From assembly GCA_900544535.1 (NCBI GenBank), contig UQVH01000001.1:1-64000 (forward strand): a DNA stretch of 64,000 nt. The letters are read 5' to 3'. Below, piece after piece: positions 11,322 through 20,098 of the stretch (its first letter is position 1; each line of letters opens with the position of its first letter). The position numbers and the translations under genes were made by a program. This stretch comes from an uncultured Bacteroidales bacterium. GTDB lineage: Bacteria; Bacteroidota; Bacteroidia; Bacteroidales; Muribaculaceae. The notes beneath the pieces are model-generated. The model saw nothing but the letters and a program-made list of their open reading frames with translations, had not been told where the DNA came from and did no database searches.

Positions 11322-11643
11322 GAACACGGCAACCCCGATAAGGGGCGGTGTTCTTATTTTTTAATAAGTTACGGTAAACTGTCCAGACACGTGGACTTTC
11401 ACGGTAGACGACATCCTGCTCTGAGGACTTGTCGGAAGAGGTGGTCGACACGACGGCTGTCGGCGTTGATGATTTATGTCTGTCAGAAGCCAAGACAATA
11501 GGCATGAGTTCACGGTATGAAATCAGGCGCGAGGAGAGACTTCCTTCAGGTTTGATACATAAAAATTTCAAGCCGGAGGCCGCAGTGCCAATAAACGGCC
11601 TCCACTACAATGTTTTTAAGTGCATTACAGTTCAGTTGCGGTG
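11322..11643 (-). other. Long 5' leader of the fimbrillin operon with hairpin at the start region
   Basis: About 340 bases separate the promoter at 11644-11651 from the preferred start. GAACAC (11322-11327) pairs with GTGTTC (11348-11353), and CCCC (11333-11336) with GGGG (11342-11345), forming a stem just upstream of or over the possible start codons. On the plus strand this hairpin is followed by TTATTTTTTAA and would look like a terminator, but no plus-strand gene feeds into it. A 70-codon open stretch begins at 11571 on the minus strand; I recognise nothing in it. Confidence 0.4.
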
Positions 11644-11651
11644 CAAAGTTA
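11644..11651 (-). promoter_or_regulatory. -7 promoter element of the fimbrillin operon
   Basis: The reverse strand reads TAACTTTG, an exact fit to TAnnTTTG, upstream of the DUF3575 gene. It would give a leader of roughly 340 bases. Confidence 0.55.
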
Positions 11652-11767
11652 ACTAAAAATCCGGATATAACACGGACAACCTGAGTCAATGCCACTAAAA
11701 TTAAACATTTTTAATATTCCCCCCCGATTTCATTTATTTTTAACACTCTTTAACACATGGGCGCGAC

Positions 11768-13354
11768 TCATGCTTTTTCCGGTTCTTCGGCTCGGGCAAG
11801 CTCTTCTTCCGGGGGGAGCATGAACACGCCACGTATGGTCCGCCGCAATTCCCCCGAGAAGCCGTCACGACATTTCAGCGCCCCCAGGACTCCGCTTATA
11901 TACGCGTCCTTGTTTTTGTAGCCCAGGAGCGTGGCCACCTGCGAGTCGGAAAGCATGGGCTTGTAATTGAACACGCGAAGCACGGCCCCATAATCCCTGG
12001 CCCGGACTATGCTCCGGAACTCTTGCATCAGGCTCTCGTAATGGGTCCGCACATCTATTATGTCAGGCAGGGAGCGCAGATGCCGTTCCAGCTCGTCTAT
12101 GGTGCGCACGCGGGCGTCGCCCCGGCACTCGAGCAGCCGCTTCATGCGGTGACGCACATGCTGAAGCACCTGCTCGCGGAAATGCGACTCGAACATCTTC
12201 AGCACCGAGTTGCGCACCTTGGAGACGACCTTCTCGGGATTCCTGCCTCGCTTGCGGGCCATGATGCTTATCACTCCCTCCATCATGAATATGTTCTCGA
12301 TCTCGGCCACCTCCGGCACCATCACATTCTTGCGCCGGAGATAGGCCACCTCCTCGTCGCTGCGGCGGTCCCGGTCCACAATGCCGTAGCTGTCCAGATG
12401 ATGGATCTGCTTCATGTCGCAAAACGAGCGGGTGGCCTCTATGACCTTGTTGCACGAGCCGAGCGGCCGCACGCTGTGGAACGGGAACACAAGCGGATAG
12501 AGCTTGGCGTCGATGCTGTGGGTAGAGTCACCCTCTATGAACAGCACCGGCCTGCGGGTGCCCAACAGGCAGGCGGTGAGGTCGTCCGGCATGGAGCCGG
12601 GCGGCAACACCTCATAGTCCCACGCCTGCGCCGTCGTGTCCTGGGACTTTACCCAGATTATCACATTCTCGGTGCGTGAGTTCATGAACTCCACATCCGA
12701 CGAATTGTATACAAACGTGCAGTCGGGACGCAGGCCCTCCACGGCGTTCCACACCACATGAAGCATGGCCGGATGCAGGAACAGGCCCGGATTGTCCACG
12801 AATATGACACCCTCCTGCGGGGCATACAGCGCGGCGGCTATGTAATACAGCACAGTCTTCTCGGACGAGGACAGCTTGCTCGTAGAGATGAGGTCCGGCC
12901 CCCCGGGAGTCGAGAAGAGCAGTGTGCCTTGCTCGCGCATCACGGTGTTGTCAGGGAATATCTCCTGCCATATCCTCACCAGCGCGTCGAGCTTCGTAGG
13001 CTCCAGCCTCATGCGCCGCCCCTCAATCAAACTCTCCCCCTTCACTGACAGCAGATAGCGGAACTCGTCCTGGAACAGCATTATGCCCAGGCGGTCCAGG
13101 TCCGTGGCAGGCTCGCCGCCTCCAAGATGCGAGGCGCGTTCCCTGTACAGGGACTCGACACTCCCGCCCGGCTCACAGCTGATGGCGCCCAAAGCTGACA
13201 CAGTGAAAGCTTTCGGTCCGAAAGCCTCCATGAGAGCGTACATGAACCGGGACTTGCCGGCGCCGGCGCCGCCGACTATGGCTATCTGCCGACTATGGGG
13301 AAACGAATCCGGGGCGTTCCCGTCCACACGAGGGGGCAACTTTATTTCATCCAT
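11768..13354 (-). CDS. AAA ATPase fused to DUF4435 (TOPRIM-like), PARIS/OLD-type
   Basis: A 528-residue protein in two parts. Residues 1-250 are an ABC/AAA15-type ATPase: Walker A GGAGAGKS (28-35), signature LSSSEK (161-166), Walker B VIFVDN (183-188, with Asn where Glu is usual), then FLHP. Residues 265-370 resemble DUF4435: VLFIEGD (Glu274), GIVDRDR (Asp327, Asp329), VPEVAEIENIFM. PARIS anti-phage systems pair an AAA15 protein (AriA) with a DUF4435 TOPRIM protein (AriB), and fused versions are known; OLD nucleases have a similar order. A defence role is therefore plausible but unproven, because no restriction or other defence genes are adjacent. The frame opens upstream to 13402, but the likely -7 element at 13378-13385 makes the ATG at 13354 the better start. 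Confidence 0.75.
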   Translation of the reverse strand: MDEIKLPPRVDGNAPDSFPHSRQIAIVGGAGAGKSRFMYALMEAFGPKAFTVSALGAISCEPGGSVESLYRERASHLGGGEPATDLDRLGIMLFQDEFRYLLSVKGESLIEGRRMRLEPTKLDALVRIWQEIFPDNTVMREQGTLLFSTPGGPDLISTSKLSSSEKTVLYYIAAALYAPQEGVIFVDNPGLFLHPAMLHVVWNAVEGLRPDCTFVYNSSDVEFMNSRTENVIIWVKSQDTTAQAWDYEVLPPGSMPDDLTACLLGTRRPVLFIEGDSTHSIDAKLYPLVFPFHSVRPLGSCNKVIEATRSFCDMKQIHHLDSYGIVDRDRRSDEEVAYLRRKNVMVPEVAEIENIFMMEGVISIMARKRGRNPEKVVSKVRNSVLKMFESHFREQVLQHVRHRMKRLLECRGDARVRTIDELERHLRSLPDIIDVRTHYESLMQEFRSIVRARDYGAVLRVFNYKPMLSDSQVATLLGYKNKDAYISGVLGALKCRDGFSGELRRTIRGVFMLPPEEELARAEEPEKA

Positions 13355-13377
13355 GGCACAGAGAATTGATTCAGCCG

Positions 13378-13385
13378 TAAAGTTA
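13378..13385 (-). promoter_or_regulatory. Probable -7 element of the AAA-DUF4435 gene
   Basis: The reverse strand reads TAACTTTA, one base off TAnnTTTG, 24 bases before the preferred ATG. It argues against the longer start at 13402. Confidence 0.4.
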
Positions 13386-13587
13386 CAAAAAAAATCACAC
13401 AAACCCGCCCCCGATCAAAATGAATTGACTAATTTTGCATTCCTTCACACCAATTTAATTCCCGTTACGGCACAAATAGCCTGACTGCAACAAGAGAAAT
13501 GAGTGACTTTTCTGATGGGGAACGCGTTGGTCACCGGGATTGTGGAGAGGATAGGGCTGCAGTTGTTGCGCTGGATGTGACATTTTG

Positions 13588-14487
13588 TCACAGCCAGGCG
13601 TTCTGGCGCTCGCGAACCGCAAGGGAATCACTGAGAAGGCGGATGAACTCCTGCATGGCCCGCTTGCGATAGGTCCCGCGAAGGGTGTGGACACACCCGG
13701 CCATCTCGTTGCCCGGGAAATCGAGGGGCACGGCCACCACTCCCCTCTCGTTGTGGATGGTGGCCTCGGCAAGCACAGACACCAGCGATGTCTGACGTAT
13801 TATCTTCAGCAAGATGTTGACCTCGTTCATCTCGATCTTTATGCGGAAATCGAGCCCCGGAATCGATATGCCGTCAAAGGCGGCCCGGGCCTGCAGCCCT
13901 TGGGAAGGGAGCGCCAGGTCGCATGCCGCCAGCTCGCTTAGGGTCAGGCTTTTCCTGGCGGCCAACGGATGATTTTCCCTCACGATGGCGGCCAGATAGT
14001 TCTGGAACAGGATATGTGACTCGATATCGGGCAGCGGGCAGGTCGGCCGGAAGGCGAGCACGAAATCGGCCTTGCGCGTGCGGAGCATGTCCATAAGCTC
14101 CGCCATGGGCTTGTAGTGGATGTTCAGCTTGATGTCCGGATATTGCCTGCGAAATGTGATTATGGTCTCTGTGAGGATAGGACTGAACGAATACGTGACG
14201 CCGATATTCAGTGTCCCGGTCCTCATGTTCGTGATGTCGGCTATGCGCGTCAGGCACTGGTCGGTGTCCTGGAGCGTGAGCCGGGCATAGGGAAGCATCT
14301 CGCGCCCTGTCTCGGTGAGGGAAACACTGTGGCTGTTACGTATGAAAAGCATAGTGCCCAGCTCCCCTTCCAGCTGCTTCACCTGTTGTGAGAGCGTGCT
14401 TTGGGTCACGCACATCAGCTTGGCAGCCTCCGAGAAACTGAGCGTCTCGGCCACGCTCACGAAATATTTGAGTTGGCGTAGTTCCAT
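13588..14487 (-). CDS. LysR-family transcriptional regulator
   Basis: 299 residues with the LysR layout: an N-terminal winged helix-turn-helix (MELRQLKYFVSVAETLSFSEAAKLMCVTQSTLSQQVKQLE, residues 1-40) followed by a substrate-binding domain (TGTLNIGVTYSFSPILTETI onward). It resembles CynR/OxyR-type regulators, but the effector cannot be read from sequence. Its start lies 9 bases after the stop of the ThrE C-terminal-domain gene, so it is probably the last gene of that operon and may regulate the exporter. Confidence 0.92.
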   Translation of the reverse strand: MELRQLKYFVSVAETLSFSEAAKLMCVTQSTLSQQVKQLEGELGTMLFIRNSHSVSLTETGREMLPYARLTLQDTDQCLTRIADITNMRTGTLNIGVTYSFSPILTETIITFRRQYPDIKLNIHYKPMAELMDMLRTRKADFVLAFRPTCPLPDIESHILFQNYLAAIVRENHPLAARKSLTLSELAACDLALPSQGLQARAAFDGISIPGLDFRIKIEMNEVNILLKIIRQTSLVSVLAEATIHNERGVVAVPLDFPGNEMAGCVHTLRGTYRKRAMQEFIRLLSDSLAVRERQNAWL

Positions 14488-14496
14488 AGTGCAAAT

Positions 14497-14997
14497 TTAC
14501 ATAATCTTATGGGTCCGGGTAGCCCGGAACGAAATTTTTTCAAACATGAACACCGGAAGCGTAGCTCCGACAGCCATGCTGAGGAGGATGCAAGCACAGG
14601 AGAAGCCGTTGTAGGCGAACTGGTAGAAATAGAAGCCGAAAGCCTCCTGCCCCTGGCTCAGCACGCTCATCGCGAATGCGCCGAATGTCTTATATGCGTA
14701 AATGCCCGGCACCATGGGCAGGAGCGAGGGGAACAGGTATGTCTCGGCCGGGACGGACGCAACCGGCGAGACGAGCACCGCGAGCACCCCGACCAGGAAA
14801 GAGGCCGCGAGAGTCGCGGATATGATGTGCATGTCCAAACCGAACCCCGGACTCATCAGGCAGAAACGCGCCGCATGCCCTACGGCCGCTATCAACGCGC
14901 ACCAGACATACGCCCTGGCCGGGGGACGGCTGATGGAGGAAAAACCGATAGCCGCAATCGCGGCGAACAATGCGTCTTGAAAAATTTGATTCCACAT
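14497..14997 (-). CDS. Threonine/serine exporter, ThrE C-terminal-type subunit
   Basis: 166 residues with about five hydrophobic segments and the ThrE_2 (DUF3815) signature around YLFPSLLPMVPGIYAYKTFGA. In many bacteria ThrE is split into two membrane proteins, this smaller one and the DUF1212 protein encoded just upstream (15038-15808). Together they are expected to export threonine or serine across the inner membrane, driven by the proton gradient. It lies 40 bases after its partner and 9 bases before the LysR gene. Confidence 0.88.
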   Translation of the reverse strand: MWNQIFQDALFAAIAAIGFSSISRPPARAYVWCALIAAVGHAARFCLMSPGFGLDMHIISATLAASFLVGVLAVLVSPVASVPAETYLFPSLLPMVPGIYAYKTFGAFAMSVLSQGQEAFGFYFYQFAYNGFSCACILLSMAVGATLPVFMFEKISFRATRTHKIM

Positions 14998-15037
14998 ATT
15001 TTAATTCTCTAAAGAAGATGCGCGACACAAGGGTTAT

Positions 15038-15808
15038 TCAGAACATCCCGACCTGCATAAGCAGCATGGCGGCGCACAGGCCTCCCGAGAGGCAGCAGGT
15101 CATGACCACGGCATCGGCAAAGCGGCTGAAGGCGCATATATAATGCCTGTACAGCATGTCGCTGAACGAATTGAGGAACGGGATTCCCGGCACCAAATAC
15201 AGGACGCTGGTGGCCAAGGCTGTCTGCGGTGTCCGGCTCAGCGGGAACAGCAGCCCCGTGCTTCCGAGAACGGCAGACACGAAAGCGCACACGAACCATA
15301 TCACCCTGGCATCCACTTTCATGCGTGCCAGGCGACCTTTGAACCACAAGCCTGCCAAGGTGGCGAGGAACACGACAGCCATGGCCATGAGATCCCCGCC
15401 GAAGAGGCGGCAGAACGCAGCGTTGGCACACGAGGCGAGGGGCAGCATGAGAGGGGACATCGCCTCCTTCTGGGCCTCGCGCATACGCTCGAGCGCCAAG
15501 GCGTAGTCCACATCCCCGTCGGCTATTTCCCAGCTCAGGCGGCTGAGAGACGTGTTGACCTCGTAGCTTATGGGCGAAACGCTCGTGGCAACGACAGACG
15601 TGACACATTCATCATGCCGCATATCCCTTACGCTCAGATGTATATGACGAGGCATAATGCTCATGTCCACCTCCACACGCCACGCCGCCGCTATCCGGCT
15701 CACGTTTTTCTCCATCCGCACGCATGTGGCCCCGCACCCCAGCAGCAAGGCGCAATACTCGCCCAGGAAGGCCGATACCCGTGCCACATCAGGTGTTCTC
15801 ATCATCAT
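15038..15808 (-). CDS. Threonine/serine exporter, ThrE N-terminal-type subunit (DUF1212)
   Basis: About 256 residues. The cytoplasmic N-terminal half (VARVSAFLGEYCALLLGCGATCVRMEKNVSRIAAAWRVEVDMSIMPRHIHLSV) matches DUF1212 of ThrE. The C-terminal half has several membrane helices and a VPGIPFLNSFSDML loop, characteristic of the family. It should form one transporter with the 14497-14997 product. The open frame extends to 15853, but the run of Met codons at 15802-15808 fits the family N-terminus better. This start overlaps the end of the small upstream gene by about 20 bases. Confidence 0.87.
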   Translation of the reverse strand: MMMRTPDVARVSAFLGEYCALLLGCGATCVRMEKNVSRIAAAWRVEVDMSIMPRHIHLSVRDMRHDECVTSVVATSVSPISYEVNTSLSRLSWEIADGDVDYALALERMREAQKEAMSPLMLPLASCANAAFCRLFGGDLMAMAVVFLATLAGLWFKGRLARMKVDARVIWFVCAFVSAVLGSTGLLFPLSRTPQTALATSVLYLVPGIPFLNSFSDMLYRHYICAFSRFADAVVMTCCLSGGLCAAMLLMQVGMF

Positions 15809-16028
15809 GGCTTCCATTGTCCAAGCCGGGCATACGCCGGTCTCCCGGCACATAAAATTCCTCCGCCTGGTCTCCGAGTGAGAAAATAGAGCGCCACCAT
15901 TTTAATCTGGAGGCCAACGCACGCGCCAGCACGATTGCCGGCATCAGAAAGGACAGACCCGCCACGACACCCCATGTAATCCAGGAGATGACCGATACCG
16001 TGTGTAAAAGTATACTCATGTCAGTCAC
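15789..16028 (-). CDS. Small membrane protein at head of thrE-like operon
   Basis: A 79-residue open frame with one strong hydrophobic segment (VSVISWITWGVVAGLSFLMPAIVLARALA, about residues 11-40) followed by a polar tail. I do not recognise a family. It lies between the promoter element at 16045-16052 and the ThrE N-terminal subunit, whose start it overlaps, so it is probably translated and coupled to the exporter. It could be an accessory subunit. Its reality as a gene rests on position and membrane character only. Confidence 0.5.
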   Translation of the reverse strand: MTDMSILLHTVSVISWITWGVVAGLSFLMPAIVLARALASRLKWWRSIFSLGDQAEEFYVPGDRRMPGLDNGSHDDENT

Positions 16029-16044
16029 AATTTTAATTACGGTG

Positions 16045-16052
16045 CAAAGTTA
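16045..16052 (-). promoter_or_regulatory. -7 promoter element of the thrE-lysR operon
   Basis: The reverse strand reads TAACTTTG, an exact TAnnTTTG match, 17 bases upstream of the 79-residue gene. Confidence 0.55.
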
Positions 16053-16222
16053 GGAGCAATCCCCCTCTCGAAGGTTGCGCGGCCTACGAAATATACGATA
16101 GCGGCTATCGGCTTATGTCAACAAGTACTTTAAGCCGGAGACACGATGCAGCGGAGCCAGCGGAGAAATAATCCCTGTCTTGATTTTTCTCCGGTCATTA
16201 CATGAATCTCAGATTTTTGTTG

Positions 16223-16230
16223 TAATTTTG
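16223..16230 (+). promoter_or_regulatory. -7 promoter element upstream of the cobalamin riboswitch
   Basis: TAATTTTG. A transcript starting about seven bases downstream would begin at the 5' end of the riboswitch structure. Confidence 0.6.
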
Positions 16231-16235
16231 CAGCG

Positions 16236-16515
16236 CTGCCGGTGGCATTTCCGCCGGCAGATGCGTTGCAGGAGAGGCATCGCGCCGGACGGCTCCAGGG
16301 CCGTCCAGGGAACCGGGTGAGAATCCCGGACAGACCCGCTACTGTAAGTCCGCCAAGGCTCCGCGGAGGGAATGAGAATCGTTCCTCACCTCCACAGCGC
16401 CAACATGGCAACAGCTTCACGGCAATTTTTTATGGTCACTGCAAAAGCCCCCTTGCGAGGGCTGCGGGAAGGCCGCCGCGAAAGCCGGATAAGTCAGGAA
16501 ACCTGCCGAAACAGA
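16236..16515 (+). ncRNA. Cobalamin (B12) riboswitch aptamer
   Basis: The conserved core elements appear in order. AGGGAACCGGGTGAGAATCC (from 16307) is the GGGAA / GGTGnnAATCC core. CCCGCTACTGTAA lies at 16335-16347. CACTG around 16437 and GGGAAGG around 16466-16472 belong to the variable-arm side. The 3' box AAGTCAGGAAACCTGCC is at 16491-16507. These are the diagnostic B12-box sequences of the class, on the plus strand, pointing at the Big2-domain gene at 16750. Ligand binding is expected to lower expression of that gene when B12 is plentiful. Confidence 0.93.
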
Positions 16516-16651
16516 CATCCCCCTGATTGCAGCTTTCGTGGACTAAAGCCGGCAACATCACTTTCACAAGCCCCTCCCGCCCCGCAGACCTCCGGATCTC
16601 TTCGTGCGGGCGGCCGCATGCACAGACGCCCTGATAAGGCTCTGCGGCGCA

Positions 16652-16730
16652 CGACCGCCATTGGTTGCTTCCGATGCCGTCACCCCGACTATCTGTAAAA
16701 TCACGGATGTCAGAGTGGCGACCGTTTTTT
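16652..16730 (+). promoter_or_regulatory. Possible expression platform (terminator-like stem) of the B12 riboswitch
   Basis: CGACCGCCATT (16652-16662) pairs with AGTGGCGACCG (16714-16724), leaving a two-base internal mismatch. Weaker pairing follows inside, and the stem is followed directly by TTTTTT (16725-16730). The position, between aptamer and start codon, suits transcription attenuation. The stem is imperfect, so control at translation is also possible. Confidence 0.4.
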
Positions 16731-16749
16731 ATTAACCAATATCAATCAC

Positions 16750-19700
16750 ATGAAGATCAAATCTTTACTTCCTCTTTCCCTGACGCTGTTTGCCGCAGGG
16801 TGGGCTTCGGCTACCGACGTCACCGTGACGCTCAACACGACAAGCAAGGCGATGACATTCACCCCGGTTGCGGGCGGCGAGGCCGTGAACACCGGCGAAC
16901 CGTCGACAGCATCCAGCCCGGTCTACAAATTCAGCTGCGATCCGGGCGACTATCTCGTCAGCCTCACCGATGCCGCCGGGGTTCCGACAGGCTCGATCGT
17001 GCTGACCGTCGAAGGCGAGTCGCAGAGCACCCGTATCTACAATGTCACTTTCTATGCGGCCAACAAGACCGACGGCGTAGAGTGGAAGCTCGGCACCGAC
17101 TATGACATACCCTTCGATCGTATCAGCATCTCAGCCCAAAAAGGAGGCGCCCGCACCGTCACTCCGGTGAAATACACCACCTCCGCCCGCACAAGCGTGA
17201 CCGTCCCCGCCCTTCAGGGCGACACCTATCAGGCTGTCTTCATCCCGCTCGGAGCAAATGCGGAAACCAACGCTCCAAGCACCCAGAGCGGTACGGTAAC
17301 GGGCAACCGATCTGTCTCCTGCACTCTGCCCGCTTACGTGAAATTCTCGCTGACAGCACCGAAAGACGCTGCTGTTGTCGTGGCCGAGAAACCCGGTTCG
17401 CGCCACTATGTCCCCTTCACCGAGTATGACCCCGTCTCAGCCATCGAATCGGGCAATGACATGGTCTATACTTACAGTCTGCCTCAGTCAAGCAACTACA
17501 ACTACCGTGTATCGCGCAAAGGCAGCATCACCACAGCCGGAATTTTCGATCCCTCGAAGGGCGACATCACTGTCAGCGAAGCCGAGCTGAGCGCCTATAC
17601 CTCGGATTATTACAATCACGACGTAACTGCCAACAGCGGCTACAACTATGCCGACATCTATCTCAACATCAATCCGCAGGGCCATCTTTTCATGAAGCCC
17701 GACGGAGAGTTTCACCTCGTCAACCTGCGCACATGGCAGCTGACCAACAGCGTGACAGCCAACTATTTCCTTGAACCTGACTATCATTACACTGTGCTCA
17801 ACACCGAATTCAAGCCCGACAACTCAGTGGTTGAGATCAGCGAAAAAGGTTTGCTGAAAGCCAAATCGGAGGGCACGGCCATCGTGCAGGTGCATTACGA
17901 TGCCATGAACGCCGAACTTGCAGGCGGTAAGCTCTGGAGCTGTATATGGGCCGAAAACGTCGGTACATTCGTCGTCACCGTAGGCGACAAGGCCGAGGGG
18001 ATCAAGAGCAACATGAAGCTCCCCTACGAACAGCCCAACCGCACGGGCGAGATCGACGCCGAACATGATATTTTCTATTATCCCGAAGGCGGCGACGGTT
18101 TCGACTTCACTTTCACCCCCGAAGGCGTATCGGCTGTGACAGTAGCCAATCCCTCGGTCGATCTCACTGCCAACACCCTCTCCTACCCCGACGGATTCTC
18201 GGCCAAAAACGTCACCAAGAACGCTGACGGCTCATATACGGTACATCTGACCTATGGCCGCAATATCGTCTGCCTGACTGACGGCGCAGGCAAGAGCATC
18301 TATCAGGTAATGTCGGCCAAGCCCGTAAGCTATACTTACGGTCAGGAGATCCGCAATGACAAATATATCCTCCCCGGCGACAAAGTTGTCGTGAACTACA
18401 AGGGTCTCTATCACGATGCAGGCAAACTTGCAGCCATCTACAACCAGGGGTGTACTCCGCAATATACCACAATTCCCGAAGGCTACGACAGCAAGAGTGT
18501 GGCAGGTTCAGGAGGACAGTATAATTTCGCCGCCCTGCAAAAGACCACCGTTACTCTCAAACCCGACCAGAAAGCAGGCAAATTCGAACTCCGCGACGGA
18601 CGTCTGACATTCGGCGGTTTCGGCGACAAACTCGGCGGCCACCGCGACATCGACTATCTGACGGGCCGCAACCCCAACTTCACCGCTTCGGCACAAAGCC
18701 AGCTCGCGGGTGTGATCCCCGACATCTCGTTTGATACCGACGACTTCACTGACGGCATGGAGCTTTCCCTGCGCCTCGAATACGGCAAAAACGCCACTCC
18801 GGTGTCATTGGCCGCAGCCAAAGTGTTTCTCGGCGATGATATGACCATCACAAGCTCCGATGAAAAGGTGGCTACCGTGGACGCCAACGGCAAGGTCGTT
18901 GCTGTCAAGGACGGCACGACAGTCATCACCTATTCAAGCGCCGCGGGCGACAAGAAATTCACCTGCAAAGTTGAAGTCTGGAGCGTCAAGGTCGAGGGAA
19001 TCGCATTCAAAGATCCGGTATTTGAGGCCAAGGCATCGGCAACAGGTTACTCATCCATCAATCTCGGAGTGGTATGGACTCCGGCCAACGCGTCCAACAA
19101 AAATGTGACCTACAAGCTCTCCAACCCCGATGTCGTCGAACTGCGCGACGGAAGATATTTCTATACCCTCAAAGGGGTTGCCGGAGAAACCGAAGTGACG
19201 GCAACATCCGAGGACGGAGGCTATACAGCCTCATGCCGACTGATAGTCCGCATGAGCCTCAACAAACTTTCGCTTGACAAATCCGAGGCCACTCTGACCG
19301 TCGGCGAGACTCTGACCCTCAATCCGGTGTACAAGCCTGAAAACACCGATCCGAAGTTCAGGGGCGTCATCTGGACTTCGAGCGATCCGAAAGTGGCAAA
19401 CGTGGATGAAAACGGTCTTGTGACCGCTCTTGCAGAAGGTACAGCGACCATTCAGGCTACATCCGACCAAAGCTCTTACAAATATGCCCGCGCCACCGTC
19501 ACCGTGGTCAAGGACGAATCGGGTATCAAGAACGTCAGCACCGCCACGGTTGTCAAGGCCTGGCCGAACCCGTTCACCGATTATATTATGGTGGAAAGCC
19601 CAGTGGCTGCTACCGCAGAGGTCTACAATCTCCAGGGCGCGCTGCTGATCAGCACCGGGATCGAGGCCGGACAGAACCGCATCGACACCTCGGCTCTCGC

Positions 19701-19758
19701 ACCGGGTCTCTACCTCGTGCGCATCGGCTCAGAAACCGTGAAGATGATACGCAAGTAA
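16750..19758 (+). CDS. B12-riboswitch-controlled surface protein with Big2 domains and T9SS tail
   Basis: A 1002-residue predicted secreted protein. An N-terminal signal peptide (MKIKSLLPLSLTLFAAGWASA) is followed by about 670 residues of unassigned beta-rich sequence. Then come Big_2 immunoglobulin-like modules (ITSSDEKVATVDANGKVVAVKDGTTVITYSS; LSLDKSEATLTVGETLTLNPVY...WTSSDPKVANVDENGLVTALAEGTATIQA). The protein ends in a type IX secretion sorting domain (AWPNPFTDYIMVES...VYNLQGALL...LAPGLYLVRIGSETVKMIRK). Big2 modules and a T9SS tail indicate export to the cell surface. The upstream cobalamin riboswitch and the terminator right after the gene make it a single-gene B12 regulon member. By analogy with riboswitch-controlled surface binders such as BtuG and BtuH in Bacteroides it may capture corrinoids, but I see no homology to them. 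Confidence 0.88.
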   Translation: MKIKSLLPLSLTLFAAGWASATDVTVTLNTTSKAMTFTPVAGGEAVNTGEPSTASSPVYKFSCDPGDYLVSLTDAAGVPTGSIVLTVEGESQSTRIYNVTFYAANKTDGVEWKLGTDYDIPFDRISISAQKGGARTVTPVKYTTSARTSVTVPALQGDTYQAVFIPLGANAETNAPSTQSGTVTGNRSVSCTLPAYVKFSLTAPKDAAVVVAEKPGSRHYVPFTEYDPVSAIESGNDMVYTYSLPQSSNYNYRVSRKGSITTAGIFDPSKGDITVSEAELSAYTSDYYNHDVTANSGYNYADIYLNINPQGHLFMKPDGEFHLVNLRTWQLTNSVTANYFLEPDYHYTVLNTEFKPDNSVVEISEKGLLKAKSEGTAIVQVHYDAMNAELAGGKLWSCIWAENVGTFVVTVGDKAEGIKSNMKLPYEQPNRTGEIDAEHDIFYYPEGGDGFDFTFTPEGVSAVTVANPSVDLTANTLSYPDGFSAKNVTKNADGSYTVHLTYGRNIVCLTDGAGKSIYQVMSAKPVSYTYGQEIRNDKYILPGDKVVVNYKGLYHDAGKLAAIYNQGCTPQYTTIPEGYDSKSVAGSGGQYNFAALQKTTVTLKPDQKAGKFELRDGRLTFGGFGDKLGGHRDIDYLTGRNPNFTASAQSQLAGVIPDISFDTDDFTDGMELSLRLEYGKNATPVSLAAAKVFLGDDMTITSSDEKVATVDANGKVVAVKDGTTVITYSSAAGDKKFTCKVEVWSVKVEGIAFKDPVFEAKASATGYSSINLGVVWTPANASNKNVTYKLSNPDVVELRDGRYFYTLKGVAGETEVTATSEDGGYTASCRLIVRMSLNKLSLDKSEATLTVGETLTLNPVYKPENTDPKFRGVIWTSSDPKVANVDENGLVTALAEGTATIQATSDQSSYKYARATVTVVKDESGIKNVSTATVVKAWPNPFTDYIMVESPVAATAEVYNLQGALLISTGIEAGQNRIDTSALAPGLYLVRIGSETVKMIRK

Positions 19759-19785
19759 ACACCTATGTGAATATATATAAAGAAG

Positions 19786-19812
19786 AAGGCTGTCTCACGA
19801 CAGCCTTTATTC
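19786..19812 (+). terminator. Rho-independent terminator of the Big2 surface-protein gene
   Basis: AAGGCTGTC (19786-19794), loop TCAC, GACAGCCTT (19799-19807), then TATTC. A clean stem 28 bases after the stop codon. Confidence 0.85.
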
Positions 19813-20053
19813 ATTTAATAAACCAATCATTATCACATTTCTTGCAATGGAAAAAGTAATTTTGCTATGTACTTATTAAACGCATGGCCGGAGCAATGGT
19901 TCACCGAAAATCAAAAAAATTTCTATTTATTTTTAATTTTTTTGCCAACATCCCTAAAAATCGCTAACTTAGCAATCTGAAAAAATCGGCGGAGAGGGCT
20001 ATGTTTAACTCATTTTAGCACATATGTGCACGGTTATTGCCCGACCTCCGCAT
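19813..20053. other. AT-rich intergenic region before recA
   Basis: No convincing gene. It holds a second TAATTTTG at 19857-19864 and a long A/T run. Any transcript from that element would begin almost on an ATG at 19867 that opens only a 37-codon frame, which I do not call. Confidence 0.4.
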
Positions 20054-20061
20054 TAACTTTG
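20054..20061 (+). promoter_or_regulatory. -7 promoter element of recA
   Basis: TAACTTTG, 37 bases before the recA ATG. I see no LexA-type operator that I can name. Confidence 0.6.
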
Positions 20062-20098
20062 CATCATAAACAATTAGACCATAGAAACAAAAACCGAC

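Noticed and set aside
11125..11571. 148-codon minus-strand open frame in the fimbrillin leader
   Set aside because: It overlaps the start of the DUF3575 gene in another frame and shows no domain; kept only as part of the leader.
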